NCBI GenBank assembly: GCA_016934715.1
Contig: JAFGSI010000023.1
Span: forward strand, 1-51,337
Origin: Anaerolineales bacterium
GTDB taxonomy: Bacteria > Chloroflexota > Anaerolineae > Anaerolineales > Villigracilaceae
Direction of reading: 5' to 3'
Length of the DNA stretch: 51,337 nucleotides
Positions 42,635 through 51,337 of the stretch are shown here, piece by piece. The position numbers and the translations under genes were made by a program. The notes below the pieces were generated by a model. That model was not told the origin of the DNA and made no database searches. It worked only from the letters and a program-made list of their open reading frames with translations. Position 1 is the first letter of the stretch. Each line of letters opens with the position of its first letter.

Positions 42635-42652
42635 GCATGGCCAGGGGTTTTT
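42626..42652 (+). terminator. Attenuator terminator of the his operon
   Basis: CCCCCGGTC pairs with GGCCAGGGG through a 9-pair stem with one C-A mismatch and a GCAT loop, followed by TTTTT (42648-42652). It lies 32 bp after the leader-peptide stop. Confidence 0.75.
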
Positions 42653-42710
42653 GCTACCCCCCTCGGTCCCCTCTTTCTGGGGAAAATGGGGAGAGAGTTG
42701 AAGGAAAACC

Positions 42711-43703
42711 ATGACCCAGCGCTCCCTGCGCATCTCCCTGCCATCCAAGGGCCGTCTGGCTGACGAGACGGTCGCCTTTCTGGACTCGTGCGGGCTGGAA
42801 GTCTACAAACCCAACCCGCGCCAGTACGAGGCCGCCATCCCGGCGCTGCCGGGGCTGACGGTTCTCTTCCAGCGCCCAACCGATATTGTCATCTCGGTCC
42901 GCAACAGCAGCGTCGACTTCGGCATCACCGGCCTGGACGTGCTCGAGGAACACCGCGGCGAGAACGGCCACATCCTGGTCCTGCACGAGGCTCTCGGCTA
43001 CGGCCGGTGTACCCTCGTCCTGGCCGTCCCGGAGGACTGGAAGATCGAGACGGTGGCCGGGCTGCGGGTTCAGGCCGAGGCGCTCGGTCGCCCGCTGCGG
43101 GTGGCAACCAAGTTTCCCGCCCTGGTCACCCGCTTCCTGTCGGCCAACAACGTCCCGTTCACGATCGTCAGCGCCGAGGGGACACTCGAGATCGCACCGG
43201 CCATCGGCTATGCCGACCTGATCGCCGACCTGGTCTCCTCCGGCCAGACCCTGCGCGACAACCGCCTGCGCCCGCTAACCGACGGCGAGATCCAGGCCTC
43301 GCAGGCCGCCCTGATCGCCAACCAGGCCGTCCTGCAGGCCGACCCCCAGGCGCTGGCCATCGCCCGCCAGCTGCTGGAGGTCATCGAAGCCCGCCTGCGG
43401 GCCCGCGACAACCTGTCGGTCTTCGCCAATATGCGCGGTGAAAGTCCCGAGGCGATCGCCGCCAAATTGTTCGCCCAGCAGACCATCGGTGGGCTTCAGG
43501 GGCCGACCATCAGCCGGATGGTCAGCCGCGACGGCGATCCCAACTGGTACGACCTGCACATCATCGTCCGGCGCGACCAGCTCTTCGCCGCCATCAACGA
43601 ACTGCGCGCCATCGGCGGCAGCGGAGTGGTGGTTGCCCCGGTAACCTACATCTTCGAGGAAGAACCGCCGCGCTACAGGGCCATGCTGGAAGCGCTGGCA
43701 TAA
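42711..43703 (+). CDS. hisG: ATP phosphoribosyltransferase (long form)
   Basis: This 330-aa enzyme catalyses the first step of histidine synthesis, joining ATP and PRPP. It begins [19 protein letters not shown] and has GLDVLEEH and the PRPP loop [28 protein letters not shown]. The length (about 330) points to the long form with a C-terminal regulatory domain, so no HisZ is needed. It is the first structural gene after the attenuator; ATG 42711 has GAAGGAAAA upstream. Confidence 0.95.
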   Translation: MTQRSLRISLPSKGRLADETVAFLDSCGLEVYKPNPRQYEAAIPALPGLTVLFQRPTDIVISVRNSSVDFGITGLDVLEEHRGENGHILVLHEALGYGRCTLVLAVPEDWKIETVAGLRVQAEALGRPLRVATKFPALVTRFLSANNVPFTIVSAEGTLEIAPAIGYADLIADLVSSGQTLRDNRLRPLTDGEIQASQAALIANQAVLQADPQALAIARQLLEVIEARLRARDNLSVFANMRGESPEAIAAKLFAQQTIGGLQGPTISRMVSRDGDPNWYDLHIIVRRDQLFAAINELRAIGGSGVVVAPVTYIFEEEPPRYRAMLEALA

Positions 43704-43741
43704 AGGAGGGTGCGGAGTCGCTGCACCCCAACGGAGACACC

Positions 43742-45073
43742 ATGCTCAAAATCTACGACCCAATCACTGCCCGCAAGACGATCCTCAAACGCATCCCCCC
43801 AGACGAAATCGACGTCCCGACGGCCGTCCTGGAACGGATTGCCACGACCTTCGGGGAACGGATCGGTCCCGAAGAGGCCGTCCGCCGCATCCTGCATGAC
43901 GTGCGGACCCGGGGCGACGCCGCCCTGTGCGATTGGTCAACCCGCCTGGACGGTTTTCCTCCCGGGGCCCGCGTGCGCGTCCCTGTCCCCGCACTGGCCG
44001 CCGCACTGGAGGCCCTCGACACCCCCACCCATTCAGCACTGGCGACGGCCGTCGACAGAATCCGGCGCTTCCACGCCCGCCAGCCGCTGACCTCCTGGCT
44101 GACCAGCGACCTGGGCGGCACGCTCGGCCAGCTGGTCCGTCCCCACCAACGGGTGGGCCTCTACATTCCCGGCGGAACGGCACCGCTGCCCTCCTCGGTG
44201 CTGATGGCGGTCATCCCGGCCCAGGTGGCAGGGGTGAAGGAGATCGTCATCGCCACCCCACCCGAACACGGTACTGGAGAGATCGCCGCCATCACCCGGG
44301 CTGCCTGTGCCCTGTGCGGGGTGACCGAAGTCTACGCCATGGGCGGTGCCCAGGCCATCGCCGCCCTGGCCTACGGCACCGCATCCATCCCGGCCGTGGA
44401 CAAGATCTTCGGCCCCGGCAACCTGTTCGTCACCCTGGCCAAGCGTCAGGTCTTCGGAGTGGTCGGTATCGACGGGCTGGCCGGTCCGACCGAGACGGTC
44501 GTTATCGCCGACGAGACAGCCAGGCCCCAATGGGTGGCCTCCGACCTGCTGGCCCAGGCCGAGCACGACGTGCTGGCCTCGGCGATCCTGCTGACCCCGT
44601 CACACGAACTGGCCGAGCTGGTCCAGTTCGAGGTCGCCCGCCAGATGGAGACCCTGCCGCGCGCCGAAATCCTGGCCCAGTCACTGCCCGGGCGCAGCGG
44701 GATCGTGGTCACGCAAGACCTGGACGAAGCCGCGGCACTCAACAACCACTACGCCCCCGAGCACCTGTGCCTGGCTGTGCGCGACCCCTGGGCCCTGGCC
44801 GAGAAGATCCACAACGCTGGTGGGATCTTCCTGGGCGAGCATTCCTTCGAGGTGCTGGGTGACTACGTCGCCGGGCCCAGCCATGTCATGCCGACCGGCG
44901 GGTCGGCGCGCTTCGCCTCCCCGCTCAACGTATGGGATTTCGTCCACCTGGTCAGCCTGATCGCCCTCGACCCGGCCACCACCCTCGAGATCGCCCCCCT
45001 GGCAGCCCGCATCGCCAGGGCCGAAGGGTTGGAGGCCCATGCCCGTTCGGCCGACTGCCGGGTGGAGGAGTAG
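43742..45073 (+). CDS. hisD: Histidinol dehydrogenase
   Basis: This 443-aa zinc enzyme oxidises histidinol to histidine in two NAD-dependent steps. [60 protein letters not shown] and NNHYAPEHL carry the NAD-, zinc- and substrate-binding residues. It follows hisG by 38 bp and precedes hisC by 17 bp. Confidence 0.97.
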   Translation: MLKIYDPITARKTILKRIPPDEIDVPTAVLERIATTFGERIGPEEAVRRILHDVRTRGDAALCDWSTRLDGFPPGARVRVPVPALAAALEALDTPTHSALATAVDRIRRFHARQPLTSWLTSDLGGTLGQLVRPHQRVGLYIPGGTAPLPSSVLMAVIPAQVAGVKEIVIATPPEHGTGEIAAITRAACALCGVTEVYAMGGAQAIAALAYGTASIPAVDKIFGPGNLFVTLAKRQVFGVVGIDGLAGPTETVVIADETARPQWVASDLLAQAEHDVLASAILLTPSHELAELVQFEVARQMETLPRAEILAQSLPGRSGIVVTQDLDEAAALNNHYAPEHLCLAVRDPWALAEKIHNAGGIFLGEHSFEVLGDYVAGPSHVMPTGGSARFASPLNVWDFVHLVSLIALDPATTLEIAPLAARIARAEGLEAHARSADCRVEE

Positions 45074-45090
45074 CCACGAAGAGCAATGCC

Positions 45091-46194
45091 ATGCCCATGC
45101 AACTGCCCTCGCACATCCATAACCTGCCCGCTTATACACCGATCGAGCCGTTCGAGATCCTCTCGACCCGCTACGGGCGCCGGCCGGAGGAGATCGTCAA
45201 ACTGGACGCCAATGAGAACCCCTACGGGATTTCGCCGCGCGTTCGCCGCGCCCTGGCCGAAATGGACTTTGCCCACATCTACCCTGACCCCGAGAGCCGC
45301 CTGCTGCGCCAGTGCCTGGTCGATTTCAGCGGGGTCCCGCAGGAGTACGTGCTGCCCGGCAGCGGGGCCGACGAACTGATCGACCTGATCCTGCGGGTTG
45401 TGCTGCAGCCGGGCGAGGCAGTGCTGAACTGCCCGCCGACCTTTGGGATGTACGCCTTCGACACCCTGCTCAACGCCGGACGGCTGGTCGAGGTTCCGCG
45501 CCGCCCGGACTTCTCACTCGACCTGGATGCGGTCCAGGAGGCAGCCTCGCGGGAGGCTGTCCGGGTGCTCTTCCTGGCCGCCCCCAACAACCCCGACGGC
45601 TCGCTGCTGCCGGCGGAGGTGGTCGAGGCACTGCTCGACCTGCCCATCCTGGTGGTCCTCGACGAGGCCTACATTGAATTCGCCGACGAGAGCGACCAGC
45701 TCGGCCGCGGCCTGAGCCGGATCTCCCAGGTCCCGGCGCGTGAGAACCTGGTCGTCCTGCGGACCTTCAGCAAATGGGCCGGACTGGCCGGACTGCGGAT
45801 CGGTTATGGCGCCTTCCCGGCCTGGCTGATGCCGGCCCTGTGGAAGGCGAAGCAGCCGTATAATGTCAACGTCGCTGCCAGCGTGGCAGCCATGGCAGCC
45901 ATCCAGGACCAGGATTTCCTGCGGGAGCAGGTGCGGACCCTGCGCCGCGAACGGGAGCGCCTGTGGCTGGGACTGGCGGCTATCTCCTGGCTGCAGCCTT
46001 ACCCGAGTCGTTCCAACTTCGTCCTGTGCCAGGTGACCGGCCGCGACGCCGCCCGTCTCAAAGCCGACCTGGCGCAGCAATACGGCATCCTGATCCGCTA
46101 CTTCGACAGGCCCGGGCTGCGCGATCACATCCGGGTCAGCGTTGGTAAGCCTGAACACACGGATGCCCTCTTGCAGGCGCTGAAGGCGATCTAG
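45091..46194 (+). CDS. hisC: Histidinol-phosphate aminotransferase
   Basis: This 367-aa PLP enzyme transaminates imidazole-acetol phosphate. KLDANENPYGI and PGSGADELIDLILR open the fold; LDEAYIEFADES and RTFSKWAGLAGLRIGYG hold the aspartate and the Schiff-base lysine. RDHIRVSVGKPEHT is the C-terminal substrate arginine motif. I chose ATG 45091 (ATG 45097 is an alternative); neither has a strong Shine-Dalgarno. Confidence 0.95.
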   Translation: MPMQLPSHIHNLPAYTPIEPFEILSTRYGRRPEEIVKLDANENPYGISPRVRRALAEMDFAHIYPDPESRLLRQCLVDFSGVPQEYVLPGSGADELIDLILRVVLQPGEAVLNCPPTFGMYAFDTLLNAGRLVEVPRRPDFSLDLDAVQEAASREAVRVLFLAAPNNPDGSLLPAEVVEALLDLPILVVLDEAYIEFADESDQLGRGLSRISQVPARENLVVLRTFSKWAGLAGLRIGYGAFPAWLMPALWKAKQPYNVNVAASVAAMAAIQDQDFLREQVRTLRRERERLWLGLAAISWLQPYPSRSNFVLCQVTGRDAARLKADLAQQYGILIRYFDRPGLRDHIRVSVGKPEHTDALLQALKAI

Positions 46195-46270
46195 ACGAAG
46201 AATGCAGAGCCCGCAGGGAGTATCTGTTTGTTGAGTGATCTGCGTACACTTCGTGACCGGAAAGGGAAAC

Positions 46271-46858
46271 ATGAGAACTGCCACCATCAGCCGCAAGACC
46301 AATGAAACCGACATCGCCGTCGAACTGAACCTCGACGGCAGCGGGGCGCACACGATCGCCACCGGGATCGGCTTCCTCGACCACATGCTGGCCCATCTCG
46401 CCGTCCACGGCCTGTTCGACCTGGTGGTCCAGGCGCAGGGCGACCTGCACGTCGACGAACACCACACCGTCGAAGACGTGGCCCTGGCGCTCGGGCAGGC
46501 CTTTGACGAGGCGCTCGGGGACAGGCAGGGCATCGTCCGCACGGCCCATGCCTACGTGCCGATGGACGAGGCTTTGGCCTTCGTGGCGCTGGATTTCTCC
46601 GGCCGGCCGGCCTGCATGATGGAGGCCGCCTGGACAAGCCCCGCGGTGGGTGGGATCGCCACCAGCCTGTTCGAGCATTTCTTCCAATCCTTCGCTGTCT
46701 CAGCCCACGCCACCCTGCACGCCCGGGTCGTCTGTGGCCGCGACGACCATCACAAGGCCGAGGCGCTTTTCAAGGCCCTGGCCAGGGTCCTCGACGCAGC
46801 GACCCTGATCGACCCGCGCCGGGCCGGGAAGGTCCCTTCGACCAAGGGGACTCTGTAA
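46271..46858 (+). CDS. hisB: Imidazoleglycerol-phosphate dehydratase
   Basis: This 195-aa manganese enzyme removes water from imidazoleglycerol phosphate. [47 protein letters not shown] and [17 protein letters not shown] are the two metal-binding histidine sets. It is the monofunctional form with no phosphatase domain, and no histidinol-phosphatase gene occurs in the operon. ATG 46271 has GGAAAGGGAAA upstream. Confidence 0.95.
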   Translation: MRTATISRKTNETDIAVELNLDGSGAHTIATGIGFLDHMLAHLAVHGLFDLVVQAQGDLHVDEHHTVEDVALALGQAFDEALGDRQGIVRTAHAYVPMDEALAFVALDFSGRPACMMEAAWTSPAVGGIATSLFEHFFQSFAVSAHATLHARVVCGRDDHHKAEALFKALARVLDAATLIDPRRAGKVPSTKGTL

Positions 46859-46869
46859 GAGGAGCAACC

Positions 46870-47004
46870 ATGTGCGCCTGGCAGCTTGAAATCCTCGAAG
46901 CCCTCAAAGCCGTGCCTGAAACCCTGGCCGACCCGCTGGACAGCCCTGGCCAGGAACGGTCTCTGATCGCCCGCCAGCTGAAACGGACAGGGCGAGATCG
47001 ATGA
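46870..47004 (+). CDS. 44-aa small ORF between hisB and hisA
   Basis: ATG 46870 has AGAGGAGCAACC upstream, a strong ribosome-binding site, and the TGA overlaps the hisA ATG (ATGA). It begins MCAWQLEILEALKAVPETLA and ends with a basic stretch (RQLKRTGRDR); it looks soluble and helical. The coupling suggests it is translated. The function is unknown; it could be a genuine small protein or a device to bring ribosomes to hisA. Confidence 0.55.
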   Translation: MCAWQLEILEALKAVPETLADPLDSPGQERSLIARQLKRTGRDR

Positions 47005-47747
47005 CCGCCGACACCTTCACCATTTTCCCCGCAATCGATCTGCGCGCCGGCAAGGTCGTCCGCCTGGCCCAGGGCGACCCCGACCGTCAGACGATCTACA
47101 GCGATGACCCGGGTGCGACGGCCCGTCGCTGGCTGGACGAGGGTGCCCGCTGGCTGCACATCATCAACCTGGACGGGGCGTTTGGAGCCAGCGATTCGGC
47201 CAATCAGCGGGTGCTGGCGGAGATCCTGGAGGTCGCCGGGCGTTACAACGCAAGCGTCGAGTTCGGCGGCGGGATGCGAGAGGAAGATGCCATCCGGGCG
47301 GCACTCGAGATGGGTGTAGAGCGCGTCTTCCTCGGTACGGCAACGATCAAGAATCCAGAACTGGTCGCCCGGGCGGTAGCAACCTACGGCTCGCAGCGTA
47401 TCGCCGGCGACATCGGCGCCCGCGACAGCCGGGTGACGGTCAGCGGCTGGCAGGAGGCCACCGGCCTGGGCGTGCTCGAGGTCGGGCGGCGCCTGCGCCA
47501 GCTGGGTCTCGAATGGTGCGTCCTGACCGACGTACGGCGCGACGGCGTCGGCATCGGTGTGGACGTCCACAGTGCGGCCGAACTGCAATCCGCCAGCGGC
47601 CTGAAGGTGGTTGCCTCGGGCGGCGTGGCGAGCCTCGACGACGTCCGCCGGGCACAGATCACCGGGCTGGCCGGGATCATCATCGGGCGGGCGCTGTACG
47701 AGGGCCAGCTCTCCCTGCAGGAATGTCTCAAGGCGGTGCATTCATGA
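47001..47747 (+). CDS. hisA: ProFAR isomerase
   Basis: This 248-aa TIM barrel isomerises ProFAR to PRFAR. FPAIDLRAGKVVRLAQGD has the first catalytic aspartate; GGGMREEDAIRAAL and LTDVRRDGVGIGVD have the phosphate-binding loop and second aspartate, and VVASGGVASLDDV completes the pattern. It overlaps the small ORF and hisH by 4 bp each. Confidence 0.95.
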   Translation: MTADTFTIFPAIDLRAGKVVRLAQGDPDRQTIYSDDPGATARRWLDEGARWLHIINLDGAFGASDSANQRVLAEILEVAGRYNASVEFGGGMREEDAIRAALEMGVERVFLGTATIKNPELVARAVATYGSQRIAGDIGARDSRVTVSGWQEATGLGVLEVGRRLRQLGLEWCVLTDVRRDGVGIGVDVHSAAELQSASGLKVVASGGVASLDDVRRAQITGLAGIIIGRALYEGQLSLQECLKAVHS

Positions 47748-48358
47748 TCACGATCGTCGACTACCAGGCCGGCAACCTGACTTCCGTCCGGCGAGCCCTT
47801 GACCACCTCGGCATCCCCAGTAGGATCACCGCCGACCCGAACCTGGTCCGCCAGGCCGAACGGATCATCTTTCCGGGCGTCGGTCATGCCGGAGCGGCAA
47901 TGGCCGTACTGAAGGAGCGCAGCCTGGACTCGGCCCTGGTCGAGGCCGTGCAGGCCGGGACCCCCACTCTGGGGATCTGCATCGGCTGCCAGATCATCCT
48001 GGGGTACTCGCAGGAGGGCGACACCCCCGGGCTGGGACTGCTGCCCGGAATCTGCACCCGCTTCCAGTTCCCGGACGCAGCGCTCAAGATCCCGCACATG
48101 GGCTGGAACGCGGTGACAGTCACGCGTCCACACCCGGTCCTTTCGCACCTTCGTCCCGGGAATGAGTTCTACTTTGTCCATTCGTTTTATCCGCAACCTG
48201 AAGACCCAAACGAGGTCTACGCCATCTGTGATTACGGCGGCCCCTTCCCGGCGGCGATCGGGGGCGGCAATCTGTTCGCGGTCCAGTTCCACGCCGAGAA
48301 GAGCGGGCCGGCCGGGCTGCAGATCCTGAAGAACTTTGCGGAATGGCAGCCATGTTAA
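47744..48358 (+). CDS. hisH: IGP synthase glutaminase subunit
   Basis: This 204-aa glutaminase feeds ammonia to HisF. It begins [28 protein letters not shown] holds the catalytic cysteine (an extra Cys replaces the usual Met next to it), and [16 protein letters not shown] the catalytic His and Glu, with Ala where Pro is usual. It overlaps hisA by 4 bp and hisF by 7 bp. Confidence 0.95.
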   Translation: MITIVDYQAGNLTSVRRALDHLGIPSRITADPNLVRQAERIIFPGVGHAGAAMAVLKERSLDSALVEAVQAGTPTLGICIGCQIILGYSQEGDTPGLGLLPGICTRFQFPDAALKIPHMGWNAVTVTRPHPVLSHLRPGNEFYFVHSFYPQPEDPNEVYAICDYGGPFPAAIGGGNLFAVQFHAEKSGPAGLQILKNFAEWQPC

Positions 48359-49128
48359 GCAAACGGATCCTCTCCTGCCTGGATGTGCGCGACGGCAAAC
48401 TGGCCAAGAGCGTCAAGTTCGTCAACACCAGGGACATCGGCGACCCTGTCGTGCAGGCCCGCAGGTACTACGAAGACGGCCTGGACGAACTGGTCTTCTA
48501 CGACATCACCGCCTCCAGCGACAAGCGCGCCATCATGATCGAAGTGGTCGGGCAGGTGGCGGCCCAGGTCTTTATTCCATTCTCCGTTGGAGGCGGCCTG
48601 CGGACGGTGGCAGACTGCTCGCGCGTGCTGCTGGCCGGAGCCGAGAAGATCCACCTCAACTCGGCGGCCGTCCGGCGCCCGGAACTGATCGCCGAGGCCG
48701 CGCATGCTTTCGGAGCCCAGGCGGTGGTCCTGTCGATGGATGTGCTGCGCGTGGCGCCGACGCAGACGATCCCCTCCGGCTATGAGATCGTCATCAACGG
48801 GGGACGCACCCCGATGGGGCAGGACGCGGTCGCCTGGGCCCGGCGTGGTGTGGACCTCGGCGCCGGCGAGCTGGTGGTCAACTCGATCGACGCCGACGGG
48901 ACCAGGGAAGGCTACGAACTGACCCTGACGCGCACCATCGCTGAAGCGGTCAGCATCCCGGTCATCGCCTCGGGCGGGGGCGGTACCCCTGAACATCTCT
49001 ACCAGGTCCTGACCGAGGGCAAGGCCGACGCCGCCCTGGTGGCCTCGATGCTGCACTACGGCGAGTACACGGTCAGGGAGATCAAGGAATATCTGGCCGG
49101 GCGCGGGTTGAAGATCCGCATGGCCTGA
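48352..49128 (+). CDS. hisF: IGP synthase cyclase subunit
   Basis: This 258-aa TIM barrel makes imidazoleglycerol phosphate and AICAR from PRFAR with His[21 protein letters not shown] has the first catalytic aspartate; [29 protein letters not shown] and [15 protein letters not shown] are the phosphate loops and second aspartate region. I took ATG 48352, matching the family start; ATG 48343 lies in frame. Confidence 0.95.
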   Translation: MLSKRILSCLDVRDGKLAKSVKFVNTRDIGDPVVQARRYYEDGLDELVFYDITASSDKRAIMIEVVGQVAAQVFIPFSVGGGLRTVADCSRVLLAGAEKIHLNSAAVRRPELIAEAAHAFGAQAVVLSMDVLRVAPTQTIPSGYEIVINGGRTPMGQDAVAWARRGVDLGAGELVVNSIDADGTREGYELTLTRTIAEAVSIPVIASGGGGTPEHLYQVLTEGKADAALVASMLHYGEYTVREIKEYLAGRGLKIRMA

Positions 49129-49142
49129 TGGAGTGATTACGC

Positions 49143-49457
49143 ATGCGTAACCTGAAATTTGACGCCAACGGCCTGATCACGACCGTGGTGCAGGATGCCA
49201 ATACGAAAGACGTGCTGATGGTGGCCTGGATGAACGCCGAGTCGCTGCAGAAGACCATCGCGACCGGCCAGACTTGGTTCTGGTCACGCTCGCGCGGCGA
49301 GTTGTGGCACAAGGGCGCCACTTCGGGCCACACCCAAAAGGTGGTCGAGATCCGTTCCGACTGCGACGGCGACACGCTGCTGGTGCTGGTCGAGCCGCGC
49401 GGCCCGGCCTGCCATACCGGCCAGGTCAGCTGTTTCTTCCGGGAGTTGAGAGATTAG
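49143..49457 (+). CDS. hisI: Phosphoribosyl-AMP cyclohydrolase
   Basis: This 104-aa enzyme opens the adenine ring of [34 protein letters not shown] and DCDGDTLLV with [13 protein letters not shown] supply the zinc-binding cysteines and metal site. It is the single-domain form; the pyrophosphatase is a separate gene. It follows hisF by 14 bp. Confidence 0.95.
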   Translation: MRNLKFDANGLITTVVQDANTKDVLMVAWMNAESLQKTIATGQTWFWSRSRGELWHKGATSGHTQKVVEIRSDCDGDTLLVLVEPRGPACHTGQVSCFFRELRD

Positions 49458-49532
49458 CCGTGGAACTCGCGAGAGGTCCCACGGAATCTCTCGGCGAAGG
49501 CTGTACGCTCTGCGGCAAAGAAGGGAGTCACA

Positions 49533-49808
49533 ATGGTAATTGAGGAACTCTACGCGATCATTCGCGACCGCAGGCAAAACCCACCTCAGGGGTCTTACAC
49601 CGCCTCCCTGTTCGAGGCCGGATTGACGCGCATCGCCCAGAAGGTCGGCGAGGAGGCCACCGAGGTGGTCGTGGCGGCCCTGGCGCAGGAAGAGGACCGG
49701 CTGGTGGAGGAGGTCGCCGACCTGGCGTACCACGTCCTGGTGCTGATGACCGCCCGTGGGATCACGCCAGCGGAGGTGGCGCAGGAATTGCGCCGGCGGC
49801 ACAAATAG
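49533..49808 (+). CDS. hisE: Phosphoribosyl-ATP pyrophosphatase
   Basis: This 91-aa enzyme removes pyrophosphate from PR-ATP. The MazG-like helices carry KVGEEATEVVVAAL and RLVEEVADLAYHVLVLM, whose Glu and Asp bind magnesium. AAAGAAGGGAG precedes ATG 49533. It is the last his gene seen; no rho-independent terminator is evident in the 207 bp after it. Confidence 0.95.
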   Translation: MVIEELYAIIRDRRQNPPQGSYTASLFEAGLTRIAQKVGEEATEVVVAALAQEEDRLVEEVADLAYHVLVLMTARGITPAEVAQELRRRHK

Positions 49809-49999
49809 CACCAGGCCACCCGTTGGCCTCGAGATTCCCAAAGAAGATCACTTCCCGCGGCCTCCAGCAGGAGCAGCCACGCCCACTCGCCAGCTGCAGC
49901 CCATAGCAAGTGCAAAATCAAAAGGGAAGGAGAACTGCCGCCGCTGGTCCAGCGTCATAAGGATCCCGCTCACAGCAGTACAATTCGGACTATTTTTGT

Positions 50000-50005
50000 G
50001 ATAAT
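50000..50005 (+). promoter_or_regulatory. -10 box of the hydrolase lipoprotein gene
   Basis: GATAAT, preceded by a TGT that resembles an extended -10, ends 10 bp before ATG 50016. No -35 box is visible. Confidence 0.45.
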
Positions 50006-50015
50006 ATTCGAAACC

Positions 50016-51079
50016 ATGAAAAAAACTGGTTTCCTGTTCTTCCTGTGCGTCGTCCTCGCAGCCTGCAGCCCGGGGCCGTCCAGCGCGCCGACCCCCACCC
50101 TGACCGTCTCGCCGAGCCTCACGCCCAGCCCCACGGCGACGCCCACCTTCACGCCGACCGTCACCCTGACCCCCACCCCTATGCCGATCGTCCACCCGAT
50201 GAGCATCCCGGTCATGCGGGCCGGGGAGTACCCGGGCAGTGAGATCGTCGTCGAACGCGAACTCGAGCGCAGGGGCAACTACCGGCGCTACTACGCCTAC
50301 TATCTGTCCGAAGGCTACAAGATCTACGGCCTGCTGACCATCCCCAACGGCGACCCGCCCGAAGGCGGCTGGCCGGCGCTGGTTTTCAACCACGGCTACA
50401 TCGCCCCCTCCATTTACCGCACCACCGAACGCTACGTGACCTACGTCGACCGGCTGGCCCGGTCCGGCTACGTCGTCTTCCGGATCGACTACCGCGGCCA
50501 CGACCGCTCGGAGGGTGAAGCCCGCGGCGCCTACGGCGACCCCGGCTACACGGTCGATGTGCTCAACGCGGTCGCCTCCCTCGCCCAGCATCCGGCCGTC
50601 AACCCGGAGAAGATCGGCATGTGGGGCCACTCGATGGGCGGTTTCCTGACCCTGCGGGCGATGGTCATCTCGCCGGACATCAAGGTCGGGGTGATCTGGG
50701 CCGGGGTGGTCGTCTCTTACCCCGAGATGCTCTACAACTGGACCCGCACCACGCCCTTCACCCCCCCCCCGGGACGCGCACCTCCTGGAGGACCGAATGG
50801 GTCGAGACCTTCGGAACCCCCGAGCAGAATCCCGAATTCTGGGCGGCGGTCTCGGCAACCAGTTACCTGGCCGACCTGTCGGGACCGCTGCAGCTGCACC
50901 ACGGCACCGCCGACGATGACGTACCGTTGGCCTTTTCCATCCGCCTGGCTGAACAGGTCCGGGCGGCCGGGAGGAGCGTCGAACTGTACACCTACGAGGG
51001 GGATAACCACAACCTGGTTATCTACTTCACCCAGGCCATGGACCGCACGATCGCTTTCTTTGATTCGGTTTTGAAATAG
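50016..51079 (+). pseudogene. Alpha/beta-hydrolase lipoprotein, frame broken at a run of ten C
   Basis: The start (ATG 50016) gives a lipoprotein signal (lipobox LAAC), a Thr/Pro linker to about residue 55 and a hydrolase domain with VFNHGYIAPS, RIDYRGHDRSEG and the nucleophile elbow WGHSMGGFLTL. At the C10 tract (50761-50770) the frame is lost. The homologous sequence continues in the -1 frame to 51079, with GTADDDVPLA and EGDNHNLV, the expected acid and His. One more C would restore a full 354-aa protein. It is either a sequencing or assembly error, a phase-variable tract or a real mutation. The family resembles dienelactone hydrolase or prolyl oligopeptidase. Confidence 0.8.
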
Positions 51080-51337
51080 AGATCCTGCGATCGTCCCCGG
51101 AAAGGCCTGACCCGAAGGCACCAGCCCACAAAGCCCCATGCTCCCCGGGACATTCATTGGCTTCGTGCCTTCGCAATTTGGCGGCAGTGAATCGCGGGCT
51201 TTTGGGGACCATCCTCTGGAAGAGCGGCAGAAGAGGGATATAATGGGCCATTCTCTACCGTACATTAACATTTGACAGAACAGGCTGAAACCGAAAAATA
51301 GGCTCAACGTCGAGATTCCGCTTCAGTGCATACCTGA
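51080..51337. other. Gene-free end of the window
   Basis: No coding region is visible in the last 258 bp. CGAAGGCAC (51113-51121) and GTGCCTTCG (51165-51173) are an inverted repeat with a 43-nt loop. TATAAT at 51239-51244 on the plus strand may start a transcript for a gene beyond the window. Confidence 0.45.

Overview
This 51 kb window is a GC-rich bacterial chromosome segment, most likely from a Chloroflexota bacterium of the Anaerolineae type. That placement is an inference from several traits: lipoproteins with long Pro/Thr linkers after the lipobox, an AfsR/MalT-like giant regulator next to a DUF5317-type membrane protein, archaeal/yeast-type aspartate-semialdehyde dehydrogenase, fused oxidoreductases, and -10 boxes lying so close to start codons that several mRNAs look leaderless. 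I found no rRNA, tRNA, transposase, integrase or CRISPR array. The segment reads as core chromosome with one accessory polysaccharide/methyltransferase block.

Layout. 1-4.3 kb: a DtxR-family metal regulator with a perfect 18-bp palindrome at its promoter, a TetR regulator and three methyltransferases. 4.4-10.4 kb (minus strand): a PAS-GAF-HD-GYP protein, a 108-aa protein, a DUF5317-like membrane protein, a 47-aa pre-peptide-like ORF and a 1074-aa ATPase-TPR-BTAD regulator. The last four look like an undescribed peptide-signalling or peptide-maturation locus. 10.5-23.4 kb: a surface-polysaccharide block with a bi-domain dehydrogenase, a GT-C-like membrane protein, a divergent methyltransferase/GT2 operon, a heparinase II/III-like protein, a Nudix hydrolase, a GT4 glycosyltransferase, a DMT-type transporter and a membrane-protein fragment. 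23.4-26.8 kb (minus): a lipoprotein, then asd and aspartate kinase preceded by a complete Thr/Met-rich leader-peptide attenuator.

27.2-42.5 kb is a phosphate-homeostasis island. It holds a Na/Pi-cotransporter-PhoU fusion with an orphan PstB, a first pstSCAB set, a PhoB/PhoR pair with a small membrane ORF between them, a lipoprotein, an ArsC/LMW-phosphatase, two small unknown genes, a second pstSCAB set and phoU. Three promoters here (before arsC, before the 30-aa ORF and before the second pstS) share four hexamers at exact 11-bp spacing ending 7 bp before a GATAA(T/G) -10 box. I read these as PHO boxes for the local PhoB. The two pst sets differ in regulation and in PstB integrity: the first-set PstB lacks the Q-loop glutamine and the orphan PstB has an altered signature motif.

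42.5-49.8 kb is a histidine operon, hisG-D-C-B-(44-aa ORF)-A-H-F-I-E, preceded by a His-rich leader peptide, a terminator and a short candidate antiterminator. 49.8-51.3 kb holds an alpha/beta-hydrolase lipoprotein whose reading frame breaks at a run of ten C residues, followed by a short tail with an isolated TATAAT box.

The window therefore contains two ribosome-mediated attenuators (aspartate pathway and histidine), one phosphate regulon with visible operators, and a candidate exported-peptide system.
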